This document shows, one piece after another, positions 1 through 8,834 of a DNA stretch of 64,000 nt. The stretch lies in the NCBI RefSeq assembly GCF_900112235.1, contig NZ_FOLH01000002.1, positions 478,012 through 542,011 on the forward strand. The letters run 5' to 3'. The position numbers and the translations under genes were made by a program. The notes beneath the pieces were generated by a model. It was given only the letters and a program-made list of their open reading frames with translations, searched no databases and was not told the DNA's origin. Position 1 is the first letter of the stretch; each line of letters opens with the position of its first letter. Source of the stretch: Marinospirillum celere. GTDB taxonomy: Bacteria > Pseudomonadota > Gammaproteobacteria > Pseudomonadales > Halomonadaceae.

Positions 1-465
1 AGTGTTCCTGAAGATTTGATTCACCGAATTACCCGACCCGATGATTTTCAGGCTTGGTTGAAGCTCTCTGGCCGAGAACCTTTAGAACTCGAATACCGTG
101 AGCATGTCACCGAACCTGACCCGGTGGTGCAAACTTATGAAGTGACGCTAGGTAGGGATCAACTGCCTGACCTGGCTTTACTTCCAGGGCGAACAGTGAC
201 AGTGGTTGTCGAAGCCCGTCAAACCCAGCAACAGCAACTGGAAATTCCTGTAGGTGCTTTGAATGGCAGTTCTGACGGCCATTTTTTTGTTTGGATTTAT
301 AACCCGGAAACACGCAAAGTCAATGCTCGTCCGGTTGAAGTGGGCCCTTTGCAGGGTAATCGAGTGAAGCTCCTGGCAGGTGTTGAGCCGGGTGAGCAGC
401 TGGTCACAGCAGGCGGTCAGCGTTTGCATGAAGGTATGAAAGTTAAGCCATTCGAGCACTTTTAA
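1..465 (+). CDS. RND efflux periplasmic adaptor (membrane fusion protein), C-terminal part
   Basis: Partial gene: the reading frame is open to the first base of the window, so the true start lies upstream. The visible 155 or so codons correspond to the beta-barrel and membrane-proximal domains of HlyD/MFP-family adaptors, with the typical stretch LLPGRTVTVVVEA, then IPVGAL, and a C-terminal GVEPGEQLVTAGGQRLHEG. Such adaptors bridge an inner-membrane RND pump and an outer-membrane channel. The gene ends 12 bases before the pump gene, which makes a shared operon near certain. The N-terminal lipoyl and hairpin domains are outside the window, so the exact adaptor subfamily cannot be judged. Confidence 0.9.
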   Translation, partial: SVPEDLIHRITRPDDFQAWLKLSGREPLELEYREHVTEPDPVVQTYEVTLGRDQLPDLALLPGRTVTVVVEARQTQQQQLEIPVGALNGSSDGHFFVWIYNPETRKVNARPVEVGPLQGNRVKLLAGVEPGEQLVTAGGQRLHEGMKVKPFEHF

Positions 466-477
466 AAGGAAGGCAGC

Positions 478-3400
478 ATGTTTAATCCCGCTGGTTATAC
501 TCTGGAACGCCCTCTGAATGCCTGGGTAATGATTTTGTTATTATTGCTAGGCGGCCTTTGGGCACTAATGACCCTGGGGCGTCTTGAAGATCCTGCGTTT
601 ACGATTAAGCAAGCGATGGTGATCACACCTTACCCAGGCGCGACTGCCCAAGAGGTTGAAGAAGAGGTCACTGAGCATCTTGAATCAGCCATTCAGCAGC
701 TTCCCCAATTAAGGCACCTAACATCGCGCTCTTTGCCAGGGCGTTCAGAAATTACGTTGGAAATTGATGATCGTTATCGGGGCAAGGATATGCCGCAAAT
801 CTGGGACGAACTGCGCCGCCGAGTTCAGGATGCTCAGCAAGAGATGCCCCCTGGATCTCAACCTTCACAAGTGATTGATGACTTCGGTGATGTATTTGGA
901 ATCTTTTATGCGGTGATGGCTGAAGACTTCAGTGATCAGGAAATTCGTGATCTGGAACGTTTTCTTCGCCGTGAACTGCTAACAGTCCCAGGCGTGGGTA
1001 AGGTGACCAGTGCAGGCCAGCCGACAGAAACCATTTATCTGGATGTTTCCCATGAGCAGCTGACTCGTTTAAGACTCCCGGTAGATCAGTTGCTAAGTAT
1101 CATCCAAAGTGAAAATTCGGTGGTTGATGCTGGGCGAAGTCGTATTGATGATCAGCGTTTACGCTTGGTTGTGCGCCCGGGTATGGATTCAGTCGCAACT
1201 CTTGAAGCAATTAGAGTGGGCCTGCCAGGTGCAACTGAACAGTTACAGCTTGGAGACCTGGCTGAAATTCATCGCTTGCCCACTGAGCACCCCCGTCACC
1301 TAATCAGACACAATGGCCGAGAAGCTTTTACTTTGGCGATAGCCGGCGTTGCTGATACCAATATTGTTGAAGTGGGCCAAGCGGTAGAGGCGCACCTGGC
1401 TCATCTGGAACCCAGAATTCCTTTGGGTGTCGAGATACAGCCCATTTATGAGCAGCACCGGGTGGTCGATACAGCCGTTAAAAGTTTCATGGTTAACCTG
1501 GCTTTATCGGTCAGCATTGTCATCGCGGTTCTGTGCTTGTTTATGGGCTGGCGTGTTGGTTTGGTGGTGGGTAGCACACTACTCCTCACGGTGTTCGGCA
1601 CCCTCTTTTTCATGCGCCTGCTGAATATCGATATGGAGCGGGTCTCTCTGGGGGCAATGATTATCGCCATGGGAATGCTGGTGGATAATGCCATCGTTGT
1701 CGCTGAGGGAATGTTGATTAATCTTCAGCGTAAACTTAGGCCAGATCAAGCTGCTCAAGAGGCTGTCAGTCGCACTCAATTTCCTTTGTTAGGTGCTACC
1801 CTGATTGGCATTATGGCCTTTGCGGGTATAGGTTTGTCGCCGGATCAAACGGGTGAGTTTTTATTCTCTTTGTTCCAGGTTATTTCTATCTCTCTGCTAT
1901 TAAGCTGGTTGTTGGCCATCACTATTACCCCCTTGCTGGGTTACTACCTATTGCAAGTTCCAGCTTCAGGCCAAGATAGTGACCCCTATGCCAGCCGGGT
2001 TTATAGGCTGTATAGCCAGTTATTAAACCTGAGCCTTAACTATCGCAAAGTCACTTTGGGCATTCTTATGCTTTTAACTTTGAGCAGTTTTTTAGCCTTC
2101 GGGTGGTTGCGTATGGCTTTCTTTCCCAATTCCAATACGCCACTTTTCTATATTCACTACCAGTTACCTCAAGGCTCAGATATACGTGCTACCAGTCGTG
2201 ATTTGGCAGAAATGGAACAAATTCTGTTGCAAAAAGAGGAAGTGGTGTCAGTAACCAGTTTTGTGGGTCAAGGGGCAAGTCGCTTCATGCTCACCTATGA
2301 ACCGACGCAACCTCATCCAGGCTATGGGCAACTGCTGGTCCGGGTTCAGGATTTGGATGCGATCGACCCGATGATTGAAGAACTTCGTGAAAAGCTGGTT
2401 TATCCTCAGGGTCAGTTGCGTTTTGAGCGCATCATGTTTGGCCCAGGCGTTGAAGCCCAAATTGAAGCCCGCTTATCCGGAAGTGATCTTGCCCGTCTAC
2501 GTGAACTGGGTAGTGAGATTACCCAGCAGATGCAGGAGCAACCCGAGCTGGTTGATGTGCGCCATGACTGGAAAGAAAAAGAAAAAGTGTTGAGTCCAAG
2601 GTTTCATGAGCAACGTGGGCGTCATGCAGGGATACGCCGGGAGGATTTGGCCCAAGCTTTGAAGTTTTCTACTGAGGGTGTCGTTGCCGGTAGTTACCGC
2701 GAAGGAGTTGAGCGCCTGCCCCTGGTTGCGCGTTTGACAGCCAGTGACCGAGGTGACCTGGGGCGTTTGTTGGAACGAAAAATCTGGAGCCCTATGGAGG
2801 CGGCCTATATTCCTATGGATCAGGTGGTGGAAGGTTTTGAATTGATCCCCGAAGAAGCCAGTATCCATAGACGTAACCGCTTACGAACTCTAACGGTTCA
2901 AGCAGAGCCCGCCCCTGGCTATACAACCGATGAAGCCTTCCAAGCAATTAGCAGACAGCTTGCTGACTATCCCTTGCCCGATGGTTATAGACTGGAGTGG
3001 GGTGGTGAATTTGAAGCAGCAACCGATGCCCAAAAGGCTCTGGCTTCTCAACTGCCGATTAGCTTTCTGGTGATGCTGGTAATTTCCTTGCTGCTCTTTG
3101 GGCGCTGGCGTCAACCGTTGTTAATTTGGCTGGTAGTTCCCATGTCAGCTGTTGGGGTGGTCTTTGGGCTGCTGGCTACAGGGCTGCCCTTTGGATTTAT
3201 GGCTTTATTGGGTTTTTTGAGCCTTTCCGGGATGTTGATGAAAAATGCGATTGTTTTGGTTGATGAAATCGACCATCAATTGACGCAGATCAATTCTCGC
3301 CGTGAAGCCTTGCTACAAGCGAGTAGCAGCCGTTTGCGACCCGTGATTTTGGCCGCAGTAACAACCATACTAGGAATGCTGCCTTTACTCTTTGATGCTT

Positions 3401-3558
3401 TCTTTGCCAGTATGGCAGTCACCATTATGGCAGGCTTGGCTTTTGCTACCCTGCTGACCTTGATCGCGGTTCCCGTGCTCTATGACCTTTTCATTTCCGG
3501 GAAGGCTACTGATGAAAGGCATGCAGGAAAGCAGTTGGCTACTGAAACAACAACCTGA
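478..3558 (+). CDS. RND-family efflux pump, inner-membrane transporter subunit
   Basis: 1026-residue proton-driven exporter of the AcrB/MexB superfamily, probably pumping drugs or other amphiphiles out with the upstream adaptor. It shows the two-fold RND layout: N-terminal helix, large periplasmic loop, a helix bundle near residues 335-480, a second loop, and a second bundle from about 850 on. In the TM4 proton-relay segment the AcrB Asp-Asp pair is Asp403-Asn404 (GMLVDNAIVV), as in the shorter, TriC-like branch; the TM10 lysine is kept (Lys922 in MLMKNAIVLVDE). The N terminus (GRLEDPAFTIKQAMV) also fits that branch. A ribosome site AAGGAAGG precedes the ATG. Substrate cannot be read from sequence. 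Confidence 0.95.
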   Translation: MFNPAGYTLERPLNAWVMILLLLLGGLWALMTLGRLEDPAFTIKQAMVITPYPGATAQEVEEEVTEHLESAIQQLPQLRHLTSRSLPGRSEITLEIDDRYRGKDMPQIWDELRRRVQDAQQEMPPGSQPSQVIDDFGDVFGIFYAVMAEDFSDQEIRDLERFLRRELLTVPGVGKVTSAGQPTETIYLDVSHEQLTRLRLPVDQLLSIIQSENSVVDAGRSRIDDQRLRLVVRPGMDSVATLEAIRVGLPGATEQLQLGDLAEIHRLPTEHPRHLIRHNGREAFTLAIAGVADTNIVEVGQAVEAHLAHLEPRIPLGVEIQPIYEQHRVVDTAVKSFMVNLALSVSIVIAVLCLFMGWRVGLVVGSTLLLTVFGTLFFMRLLNIDMERVSLGAMIIAMGMLVDNAIVVAEGMLINLQRKLRPDQAAQEAVSRTQFPLLGATLIGIMAFAGIGLSPDQTGEFLFSLFQVISISLLLSWLLAITITPLLGYYLLQVPASGQDSDPYASRVYRLYSQLLNLSLNYRKVTLGILMLLTLSSFLAFGWLRMAFFPNSNTPLFYIHYQLPQGSDIRATSRDLAEMEQILLQKEEVVSVTSFVGQGASRFMLTYEPTQPHPGYGQLLVRVQDLDAIDPMIEELREKLVYPQGQLRFERIMFGPGVEAQIEARLSGSDLARLRELGSEITQQMQEQPELVDVRHDWKEKEKVLSPRFHEQRGRHAGIRREDLAQALKFSTEGVVAGSYREGVERLPLVARLTASDRGDLGRLLERKIWSPMEAAYIPMDQVVEGFELIPEEASIHRRNRLRTLTVQAEPAPGYTTDEAFQAISRQLADYPLPDGYRLEWGGEFEAATDAQKALASQLPISFLVMLVISLLLFGRWRQPLLIWLVVPMSAVGVVFGLLATGLPFGFMALLGFLSLSGMLMKNAIVLVDEIDHQLTQINSRREALLQASSSRLRPVILAAVTTILGMLPLLFDAFFASMAVTIMAGLAFATLLTLIAVPVLYDLFISGKATDERHAGKQLATETTT

Positions 3559-5068
3559 CCTCGACAAATTAGAAACAAGGCTTTTGCCTTGGTGTGAAAG
3601 CTTAAGTGAAGAGGCTTCCACTAGCCGATCGATCTGGCTAGTGGATACCTTTGACTGGAATTTATGGCGTAAAAAAACGGCCTTGGTTTATTCCTTGGAG
3701 GCAGAGGATCAGAAAGGACTCCTAACGCCCTTGTCTCTGGAAGGCCGGCCATTGAAATTTCCAGCGGCCTGGCTGGAAGCCTGTCCAGCACATTGGTGGC
3801 AGTTGCCTCAGAGAGAGCTGCGTACCTTCCTTGAGAAGCGCCTTGAATTTAGCTCTTTGCAGCCGTTAATTGAGATCAGTGAACAAATCAGTCACTGGGC
3901 TTGTCGAGATGATGAAGGTAAGATTCTGGTTCGTTTGCAAATCCGCAACCAGGAGATTTTTCGTCTGGATGCTGAGGAAACGCCTCACTATCATCAGTTC
4001 TTTCTGACCTGCCAGCCCCTGAGAGGCTATGAGCAGGAAGCCAAAAGGGTCAAACAAAGCCTGGCTTCCTGGCTTAAGCATCAAGCCCTGCCGCTGGAGC
4101 CTCGCAAGCTTTATCAGCTCTGTGGATTTGATCCTGCCAGTGAGTTGTTACCCAAGCCTTTACCTCTCTCTGCAAAGAGTCCAACGGAAACTCTATTAAG
4201 GGACGCGGGGCGACTATTATTTGCTCAGATGCGCCGTTATGAAGAGGGCATCCTTCAGGATCGTGATACTGAATTTTTGCATCAATACCGTGTGCACTTA
4301 CGGCGCCTGCGTTCTATCTTTAGTTTGCTGAAAGGGGCTTTACCTCGGCAGGAAGGGCGACAATTAAACAGTTACCTGAAACAACTCAATCAGATCACAG
4401 GGCCGCTTAGAGATCTGGATGTGTTTTTATTGCAGCGTCAGAAGTTTCTGAACCTACTACCAGAGGCTTTTCGGCCAGCTTTAGCCGATCTCTTTGTTCG
4501 TGTTGAACAAGAAAGGCTGAGTGCGCACCAGCAGTTAGCCACTCAGTTTTTATCCTCTGATTATCGTGAGGCCTGTCAGTGGCTGGGTGCTTTTTTTACT
4601 CAGCCGGCCCAGCAGAAAACACCCCTTGGCTGCACCCCAGGCGGCCAGGTTGCTAATCAGAAAATATGGGAACGCTACAATAAAATTTGCAAGCTGGCTC
4701 GTCAGGTTAATACTCAGACACCGGATGAAGATCTGCATGAATTGCGTATTGAGTGTAAGAAGCTACGCTATCTTATGGATTTTTTTGCAGGCTTTTACCC
4801 CAGCAAGCCGCATCAGCGGAAGGTTAAAAAACTCAAGCGTTTGCAGTCTCTGCTGGGTGATTTTAATGATTCTTCCGTCCAACAAGGTTTCTTGTTAGAG
4901 CGTTTGGAAAAGGATACCACCAGTGATTTGGATGCAGCCCTGCACGGCTTGATTACTCTGCTCTACCAGCGTCAACTGGATATTAAACAAAAGGTGGTTC
5001 TAGAGCTTCAGGAGTTTACCGGCAAACACATGCGTGCGGCTTTTAAGGCAGGTTATCCCAAACGATAG
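3512..5068 (+). CDS. CHAD domain-containing protein with degenerate CYTH-like N terminus
   Basis: About 518 residues. The C-terminal half (roughly residues 230-500) is a CHAD domain: two helical repeats rich in conserved His, Arg and Lys, seen as HQYRVHLRRLRSIF, GPLRDLDVFL, HELRIECKKLRYLMDFF and LQSLLGDFNDS. CHAD domains bind polyphosphate and can target proteins to polyphosphate granules. The N-terminal half holds a CYTH-like DTFDWNLWR segment but I see no ExExK triphosphatase motif, so this part looks catalytically dead. I chose ATG 3512, which has GGGAAGG at good spacing; it overlaps the pump gene by 47 bases. An in-frame ATG at 3482 would overlap more and lacks such a site. A ParA-like gene follows after 11 bases. 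Confidence 0.85.
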   Translation: MKGMQESSWLLKQQPDLDKLETRLLPWCESLSEEASTSRSIWLVDTFDWNLWRKKTALVYSLEAEDQKGLLTPLSLEGRPLKFPAAWLEACPAHWWQLPQRELRTFLEKRLEFSSLQPLIEISEQISHWACRDDEGKILVRLQIRNQEIFRLDAEETPHYHQFFLTCQPLRGYEQEAKRVKQSLASWLKHQALPLEPRKLYQLCGFDPASELLPKPLPLSAKSPTETLLRDAGRLLFAQMRRYEEGILQDRDTEFLHQYRVHLRRLRSIFSLLKGALPRQEGRQLNSYLKQLNQITGPLRDLDVFLLQRQKFLNLLPEAFRPALADLFVRVEQERLSAHQQLATQFLSSDYREACQWLGAFFTQPAQQKTPLGCTPGGQVANQKIWERYNKICKLARQVNTQTPDEDLHELRIECKKLRYLMDFFAGFYPSKPHQRKVKKLKRLQSLLGDFNDSSVQQGFLLERLEKDTTSDLDAALHGLITLLYQRQLDIKQKVVLELQEFTGKHMRAAFKAGYPKR

Positions 5069-5079
5069 GTGGAGGCTTT

Positions 5080-5829
5080 ATGCGAACTTTGGCAGTTTAC
5101 AGCATGAAAGGCGGGGTCGGAAAAACAGCTACTTCAGTTAATCTGGCTTATTGGGCTGCCCAATCGGGCCTGAAAACGTTGCTGATCGACCTGGACCCTC
5201 AGGGTGCTTCTTCTTTTTATTTTCGAGTAAAGCCTGCAAAAAAGAGCTGGAGTAAACGTTTTTTCAAGGCATATGAGCATCTCTTGAAACAGATCAAGGC
5301 CAGCGATTATGAGAATCTGGATATTATTCCGGCTCACCTGAGTTTTCGCCACTTTGATGTCATTCTCAAAGGTTTGAATAAGCGTAAAAGCCGCCTGCAA
5401 AAAGTGCTTAAAGGTTTGAAAAAAGAGTATGACTTGGTTCTGCTGGATTGTCCGCCCAGTATCGGGCAATTATCGGAAGCGGTGTTTATGGCTTCTGATC
5501 AGCTGCTGGTGCCGGTTATTCCTACCACTTTGTCAGAGCGTACTTTTGAACAACTGCATGATTTTTTCAAACAAGAGAGGTATTCACGAAAAAAAATCCT
5601 GCCCTTTTTTACTCTGGTTCAGAATCAAAAGTCCCTGCATAAAAACCTGCAAGAAGAATTACGTGCTAAGTATCCAGAATTTCTAAAAACAGTCATTCCT
5701 TTTTCAGCAGATGTTGAAAACATGGGAGAGTACCGGGCGCCTGTTGATCAATTTGCACGTAACAAGCCCGCCAACCTTGCCTATCAGGCACTTTGGAAAG
5801 AAGTCTCCAGCCAGCTTGGAGCCAAGTAA
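5080..5829 (+). CDS. ParA/MinD-like partitioning ATPase
   Basis: 249-residue P-loop ATPase of the ParA family. The deviant Walker A box is KGGVGKTAT, with signature Lys10 and catalytic Lys15; the A' region reads LLIDLDPQGAS and Walker B reads LVLLDCPPS. ParA proteins form nucleotide-dependent dimers on the nucleoid and move or space cargo such as plasmids, chemoreceptor arrays or protein bodies. There is no parB gene or parS-like repeat nearby and no N-terminal helix-turn-helix, so this is unlikely to be a plasmid or chromosome segregation locus. Its position 11 bases after the CHAD gene suggests that CHAD-bound polyphosphate may be the cargo, but that is inference. It could also be an unrelated orphan ParA. 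Confidence 0.85.
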   Translation: MRTLAVYSMKGGVGKTATSVNLAYWAAQSGLKTLLIDLDPQGASSFYFRVKPAKKSWSKRFFKAYEHLLKQIKASDYENLDIIPAHLSFRHFDVILKGLNKRKSRLQKVLKGLKKEYDLVLLDCPPSIGQLSEAVFMASDQLLVPVIPTTLSERTFEQLHDFFKQERYSRKKILPFFTLVQNQKSLHKNLQEELRAKYPEFLKTVIPFSADVENMGEYRAPVDQFARNKPANLAYQALWKEVSSQLGAK

Positions 5830-5831
5830 AT

Positions 5832-5844
5832 CTGGTCTGACCAG
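5832..5844. promoter_or_regulatory. Glycolate/lactate regulator operator, site 1
   Basis: Perfect 13-bp palindrome CTGGTCTGACCAG a few bases after the ParA-like stop. It contains the TGGT-N3-ACCA core bound by FadR-subfamily GntR regulators such as PdhR, LldR and GlcC. Its centre is 106 bp (about ten helical turns) from site 2, which would suit looping by a dimer of dimers. Confidence 0.8.
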
Positions 5845-5937
5845 TTAACCTGCTTGTTGTTGTTATATGTTTTCTGATTGCTAGTTACTGATAAATAAGC
5901 TTTTATTGCTGCGCAGCATGAAAAGTGTTTGAAAAAA

Positions 5938-5950
5938 CTGGTCAGACCAG
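5938..5950. promoter_or_regulatory. Glycolate/lactate regulator operator, site 2
   Basis: Perfect palindrome CTGGTCAGACCAG, 126 bases before the permease start. It differs from site 1 only in the central base. The permease promoter probably lies between or beside the two sites; I could not pick its hexamers with confidence. Confidence 0.8.
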
Positions 5951-6076
5951 AAGGCTGTTTGCTAGACCCACGAGATCCAGAGGAGCACTATTAGTCAGGA
6001 TGTTGACTGGCCCTTAGGGTGAGTTGGCGTCTACACCTTAGACTTCTAGCCGATAATAACAACAAGGAAAATCCAA

Positions 6077-7795
6077 ATGAGCCAAATCCTTTTGTCTCTG
6101 CTGGCATTTTCGCCTCTGGTTCTAGCAGGTGTCCTGCTGATCGGGTTCCGCTGGCCGGCGAAATATGCAATGCCCTTGGCCCTGGCGCTGACAGTCGTCA
6201 TCGCACTAACCGCCTGGGATATGACCTTCAATCGTGTTTTTGCTTCCGGCCTTCAAGGCCTGGTGCTCACAGTTGCCATCCTCTGGATTATTTTTGGTGC
6301 CATCCTGTTGTTGAATACCTTGAAACACTCAGGGGGTATTGCAGCAATACGCCAGGGTTTTTCAGGTATCAGTCCTGACCGGCGGGTACAAGCAATCATC
6401 GTAACCTGGTTGTTTGGCTGTTTCATTGAAGGTGCTTCAGGTTTTGGTACACCTGCTGCCGTTGCCGCACCCCTGATGGTTGCCCTGGGCTTCCCGGCTG
6501 TGGCCGCTGTGGTTGTTGGTATGATGGTGCAATCAACCCCGGTATCCTTTGGTGCGGTGGGTACTCCCATGATCGTTGGTGTGGGTGCTGGTCTGGACCA
6601 AGCAGGTATCGGTGCCGCTTTGGAGGGTGTAGGATCTAGCTGGGATATTTTCTTCCAACTTATCGTTTCTGAAGTAGCCATTACCCATGGAATAGTCGGC
6701 ATTTTGATGCCCTTGTTCATGGTTAGTGTAATGACCCGCTTCTTCGGTGCGAACAAATCCTGGAAAGAAGGTCTTGCCATTGCGCCCTTTGCTATCTTTG
6801 CTGCCTTGGCCTTTGTTATTCCCTATGCTTTAGCTGGTGTTTTCCTGGGCCCTGAATTCCCCTCAATGATTGGTGGCCTGGTTGGCTTGGCTATCGTTGT
6901 ACCTGCTGCTAAAGCTGGTTTCCTGATTCCCAAAGAGAGCTGGGACTTTGCTGACCCCAAAGACTGGCCCGCTGAGTGGATGGGAAGCATCGAAATGAAA
7001 TTGGACGATGTTGCCGGTAAAACGCCCATCTCTACTTGGATGGCTTGGGTTCCCTACGTACTCTTGGCTGTGCTCCTGGTGTTCTCAAGAACCAATGACA
7101 CCTTCAAGGATCTACTTAATTCAGTCAGTATAGGTTTTACCAATATCCTGGGTGAGGCGGGTATTTCGGCCAGTTTACAACCCCTCTATTTACCAGGCGG
7201 TATTCTGGTAATGGTGGTTATCCTGACCTTCTTCCTGCACAAAATGAAATTTACTGAGCTTAAAGCTGCTGTTTCAGAATCCAGTAAAACTCTCCTGGGC
7301 GCTGGCTTTGTGCTGATCTTTACCATTCCCATGGTACGGATTCTGATTAACTCAGGAGTCAATGCATCTGACTTGCCGTCTATGCCAGTTGCTATGGCCG
7401 ATTTGGTGTCTACTGCTGTGGGTGGAGTCTATCCGCTTTTCGCACCAGCGGTTGGTGGGATAGGGGCTTTTATTGCCGGGTCTAATACAGTATCCAACTT
7501 GATGCTGTCCCAGTTCCAGTTCAATACTGCTGAACTTCTGGGAATTTCTGGCGCCTTGATGGTTGCTGCTCAGTCGGTAGGGGCTGCTGCCGGTAACATG
7601 ATTGCTATCCATAACGTGGTCGCCGCTTCGGCAACCGTTGGTTTGCTGGGACGTGAAGGGATTATTCTTCGTAAAACCATTATACCAACGCTCTACTATC
7701 TGCTGGCAGCGGGTATTCTGATGATGCTTGCAGTTTATGTCTTCGGTGTTGGTGATCCGCTAACTCAGGCGGGTGTGACCACTGCTGGAGGCTAG
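6077..7795 (+). CDS. lldP: L-lactate/glycolate permease (LctP family)
   Basis: 572-residue polytopic inner-membrane carrier of the LldP/GlcA family, which takes up L-lactate, D-lactate and glycolate with protons. Family hallmarks are the segments [43 protein letters not shown] and [14 protein letters not shown], spread over some 13-14 hydrophobic helices. AAGGAAAA precedes the ATG. The cluster encodes glycolate oxidase and malate synthase G, and in E. coli the glc operon carries the homologous glcA, so glycolate is a likely substrate here; lactate transport is equally allowed by the sequence. Two operators upstream place it under the divergent-cluster GntR regulator. A strong terminator follows. 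Confidence 0.93.
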   Translation: MSQILLSLLAFSPLVLAGVLLIGFRWPAKYAMPLALALTVVIALTAWDMTFNRVFASGLQGLVLTVAILWIIFGAILLLNTLKHSGGIAAIRQGFSGISPDRRVQAIIVTWLFGCFIEGASGFGTPAAVAAPLMVALGFPAVAAVVVGMMVQSTPVSFGAVGTPMIVGVGAGLDQAGIGAALEGVGSSWDIFFQLIVSEVAITHGIVGILMPLFMVSVMTRFFGANKSWKEGLAIAPFAIFAALAFVIPYALAGVFLGPEFPSMIGGLVGLAIVVPAAKAGFLIPKESWDFADPKDWPAEWMGSIEMKLDDVAGKTPISTWMAWVPYVLLAVLLVFSRTNDTFKDLLNSVSIGFTNILGEAGISASLQPLYLPGGILVMVVILTFFLHKMKFTELKAAVSESSKTLLGAGFVLIFTIPMVRILINSGVNASDLPSMPVAMADLVSTAVGGVYPLFAPAVGGIGAFIAGSNTVSNLMLSQFQFNTAELLGISGALMVAAQSVGAAAGNMIAIHNVVAASATVGLLGREGIILRKTIIPTLYYLLAAGILMMLAVYVFGVGDPLTQAGVTTAGG

Positions 7796-7813
7796 TGTTT
7801 AACAGCACGCCAG

Positions 7814-7843
7814 GAACCGGGACTTAAAGTCCCGGTTCTTTTT
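7814..7843 (+). terminator. Rho-independent terminator of the permease gene
   Basis: An 11-bp perfect stem (GAACCGGGACT / AGTCCCGGTTC) with a three-base TAA loop is followed by five T. The stem overlaps the last codons of the convergent regulator gene. Confidence 0.9.
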
Positions 7844-8600
7844 CCAGCCGCATGGCCGCCAACTCCAAGCGGTGTTCCTCCTGTTCTATTTCATAAAGGT
7901 TGTCACGAATGGAGTGGATATGGTCGGTTGCAGCTCTCTTGGCTTGATTGGGTAAACGTTCCATCACAGCATTAAACAGCCGCGAATGTTGTCGATCTAT
8001 CTGACGTTTTTGGACAGGACGGTGATAGAGGTTTTTAACCGAAGCAAAAACTGAGCTGAGCATTAAATCCGTCAAGGACTGCAGAGTGTGGACGAGGACC
8101 GGGTTATGAGAAGCATCACAAACAGCAAGATGAAAAGCATGGTCCAAACGCGCATGTTCTTCGGGGGGCAGCTGGTCACCCAGGGTGTGGGCTTCCAGCA
8201 TTTCTTCATAGCGTTTGCGGATAATGACAAAATCGGCATCCATTCCTCTGATTGCAGCCAGCCTGGCCGATTCACCTTCAAGAACAGCTCTTACTTCAAG
8301 CAAATCATAAAGGGTGCGCGGATGTTTACTGAACAGATGCATCAAAGGGGTTTCATCACGAGGCCCAGTCAGGCTGGCAACATAAGAACCACGGCCCTGC
8401 TCGGTGCGTATGATGCCTCGCCCCCGCAAGACTTTCAGACCTTCCCGAAGCGCACTGCGGGAAATACCCAAACGCTCGCACTGACGGCGTTCGGAGGGCA
8501 GAACCTGGCCGACTTTAAGGACACCGTCTACGATTAACTTTTCGATACGGTCGGCAACCAGATCACCAATTTGTGGGCGTTGGGGGGTGTTGGAAGGCAT
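7824..8600 (-). CDS. glcC: FadR-subfamily GntR transcriptional regulator (GlcC/LldR-like)
   Basis: 258 residues. The N-terminal winged helix-turn-helix (about 10-75) contains LPSERRQCERLGISRSALREGLKVL and the wing GIIRTEQGRGSYVAS; an all-helical FCD ligand domain follows. FCD regulators of this kind sense small carboxylates such as glycolate, lactate or pyruvate. It lies between the permease gene and the glycolate oxidase operon, is transcribed away from glcD, and the two control regions carry the family's palindromes, including one directly in its own leader, so autoregulation is likely. The ATG is preceded by AGAGAGG. GlcC versus LldR cannot be settled from sequence; the neighbouring genes favour a glycolate sensor. 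Confidence 0.9.
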   Translation of the reverse strand: MPSNTPQRPQIGDLVADRIEKLIVDGVLKVGQVLPSERRQCERLGISRSALREGLKVLRGRGIIRTEQGRGSYVASLTGPRDETPLMHLFSKHPRTLYDLLEVRAVLEGESARLAAIRGMDADFVIIRKRYEEMLEAHTLGDQLPPEEHARLDHAFHLAVCDASHNPVLVHTLQSLTDLMLSSVFASVKNLYHRPVQKRQIDRQHSRLFNAVMERLPNQAKRAATDHIHSIRDNLYEIEQEEHRLELAAMRLEKEPGL

Positions 8601-8619
8601 GCGGTAAACCTCTCTAATA

Positions 8620-8632
8620 CTGGTCTTACCAG
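8620..8632. promoter_or_regulatory. Glycolate/lactate regulator operator, site 3
   Basis: CTGGTCTTACCAG, one mismatch from the palindrome, 20 bases upstream of the regulator's ATG on the minus strand. Its placement suits autorepression. Its centre is 109 bp from site 4. Confidence 0.75.
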
Positions 8633-8727
8633 ATTAGTTTTATGTTTTATTTATGTCCAGCAAGTATTGTTAACTCAATGATAATAAAAAGTATTTTTTT
8701 ACAGGTTTGCCTTGGATGAAAGAAATT

Positions 8728-8742
8728 ACTGGTCTGACCAGT
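8728..8742. promoter_or_regulatory. Glycolate/lactate regulator operator, site 4
   Basis: ACTGGTCTGACCAGT, a perfect 15-bp palindrome and the best of the four sites, 93 bases before the glcD start. It should control the glcDEFGB operon. Confidence 0.82.
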
Positions 8743-8834
8743 TGGTTTTTAGGTGGACTGGGCAAGTTAAAACAGCCAAGATTTCGCAATAAAAATCAAT
8801 AACCCGACAACTGACAAGAACCTGGGTGATAGCG

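Noticed and set aside
5080..5829. Plasmid or chromosome partition locus
   Set aside because: ParA-like gene only; no ParB gene, no parS-type repeats and no mobile-element signs nearby.
6253..6780. Minus-strand open frame (175 codons) within the permease gene
   Set aside because: Pro/Thr/Ala-rich product typical of the complement of membrane-protein codons.
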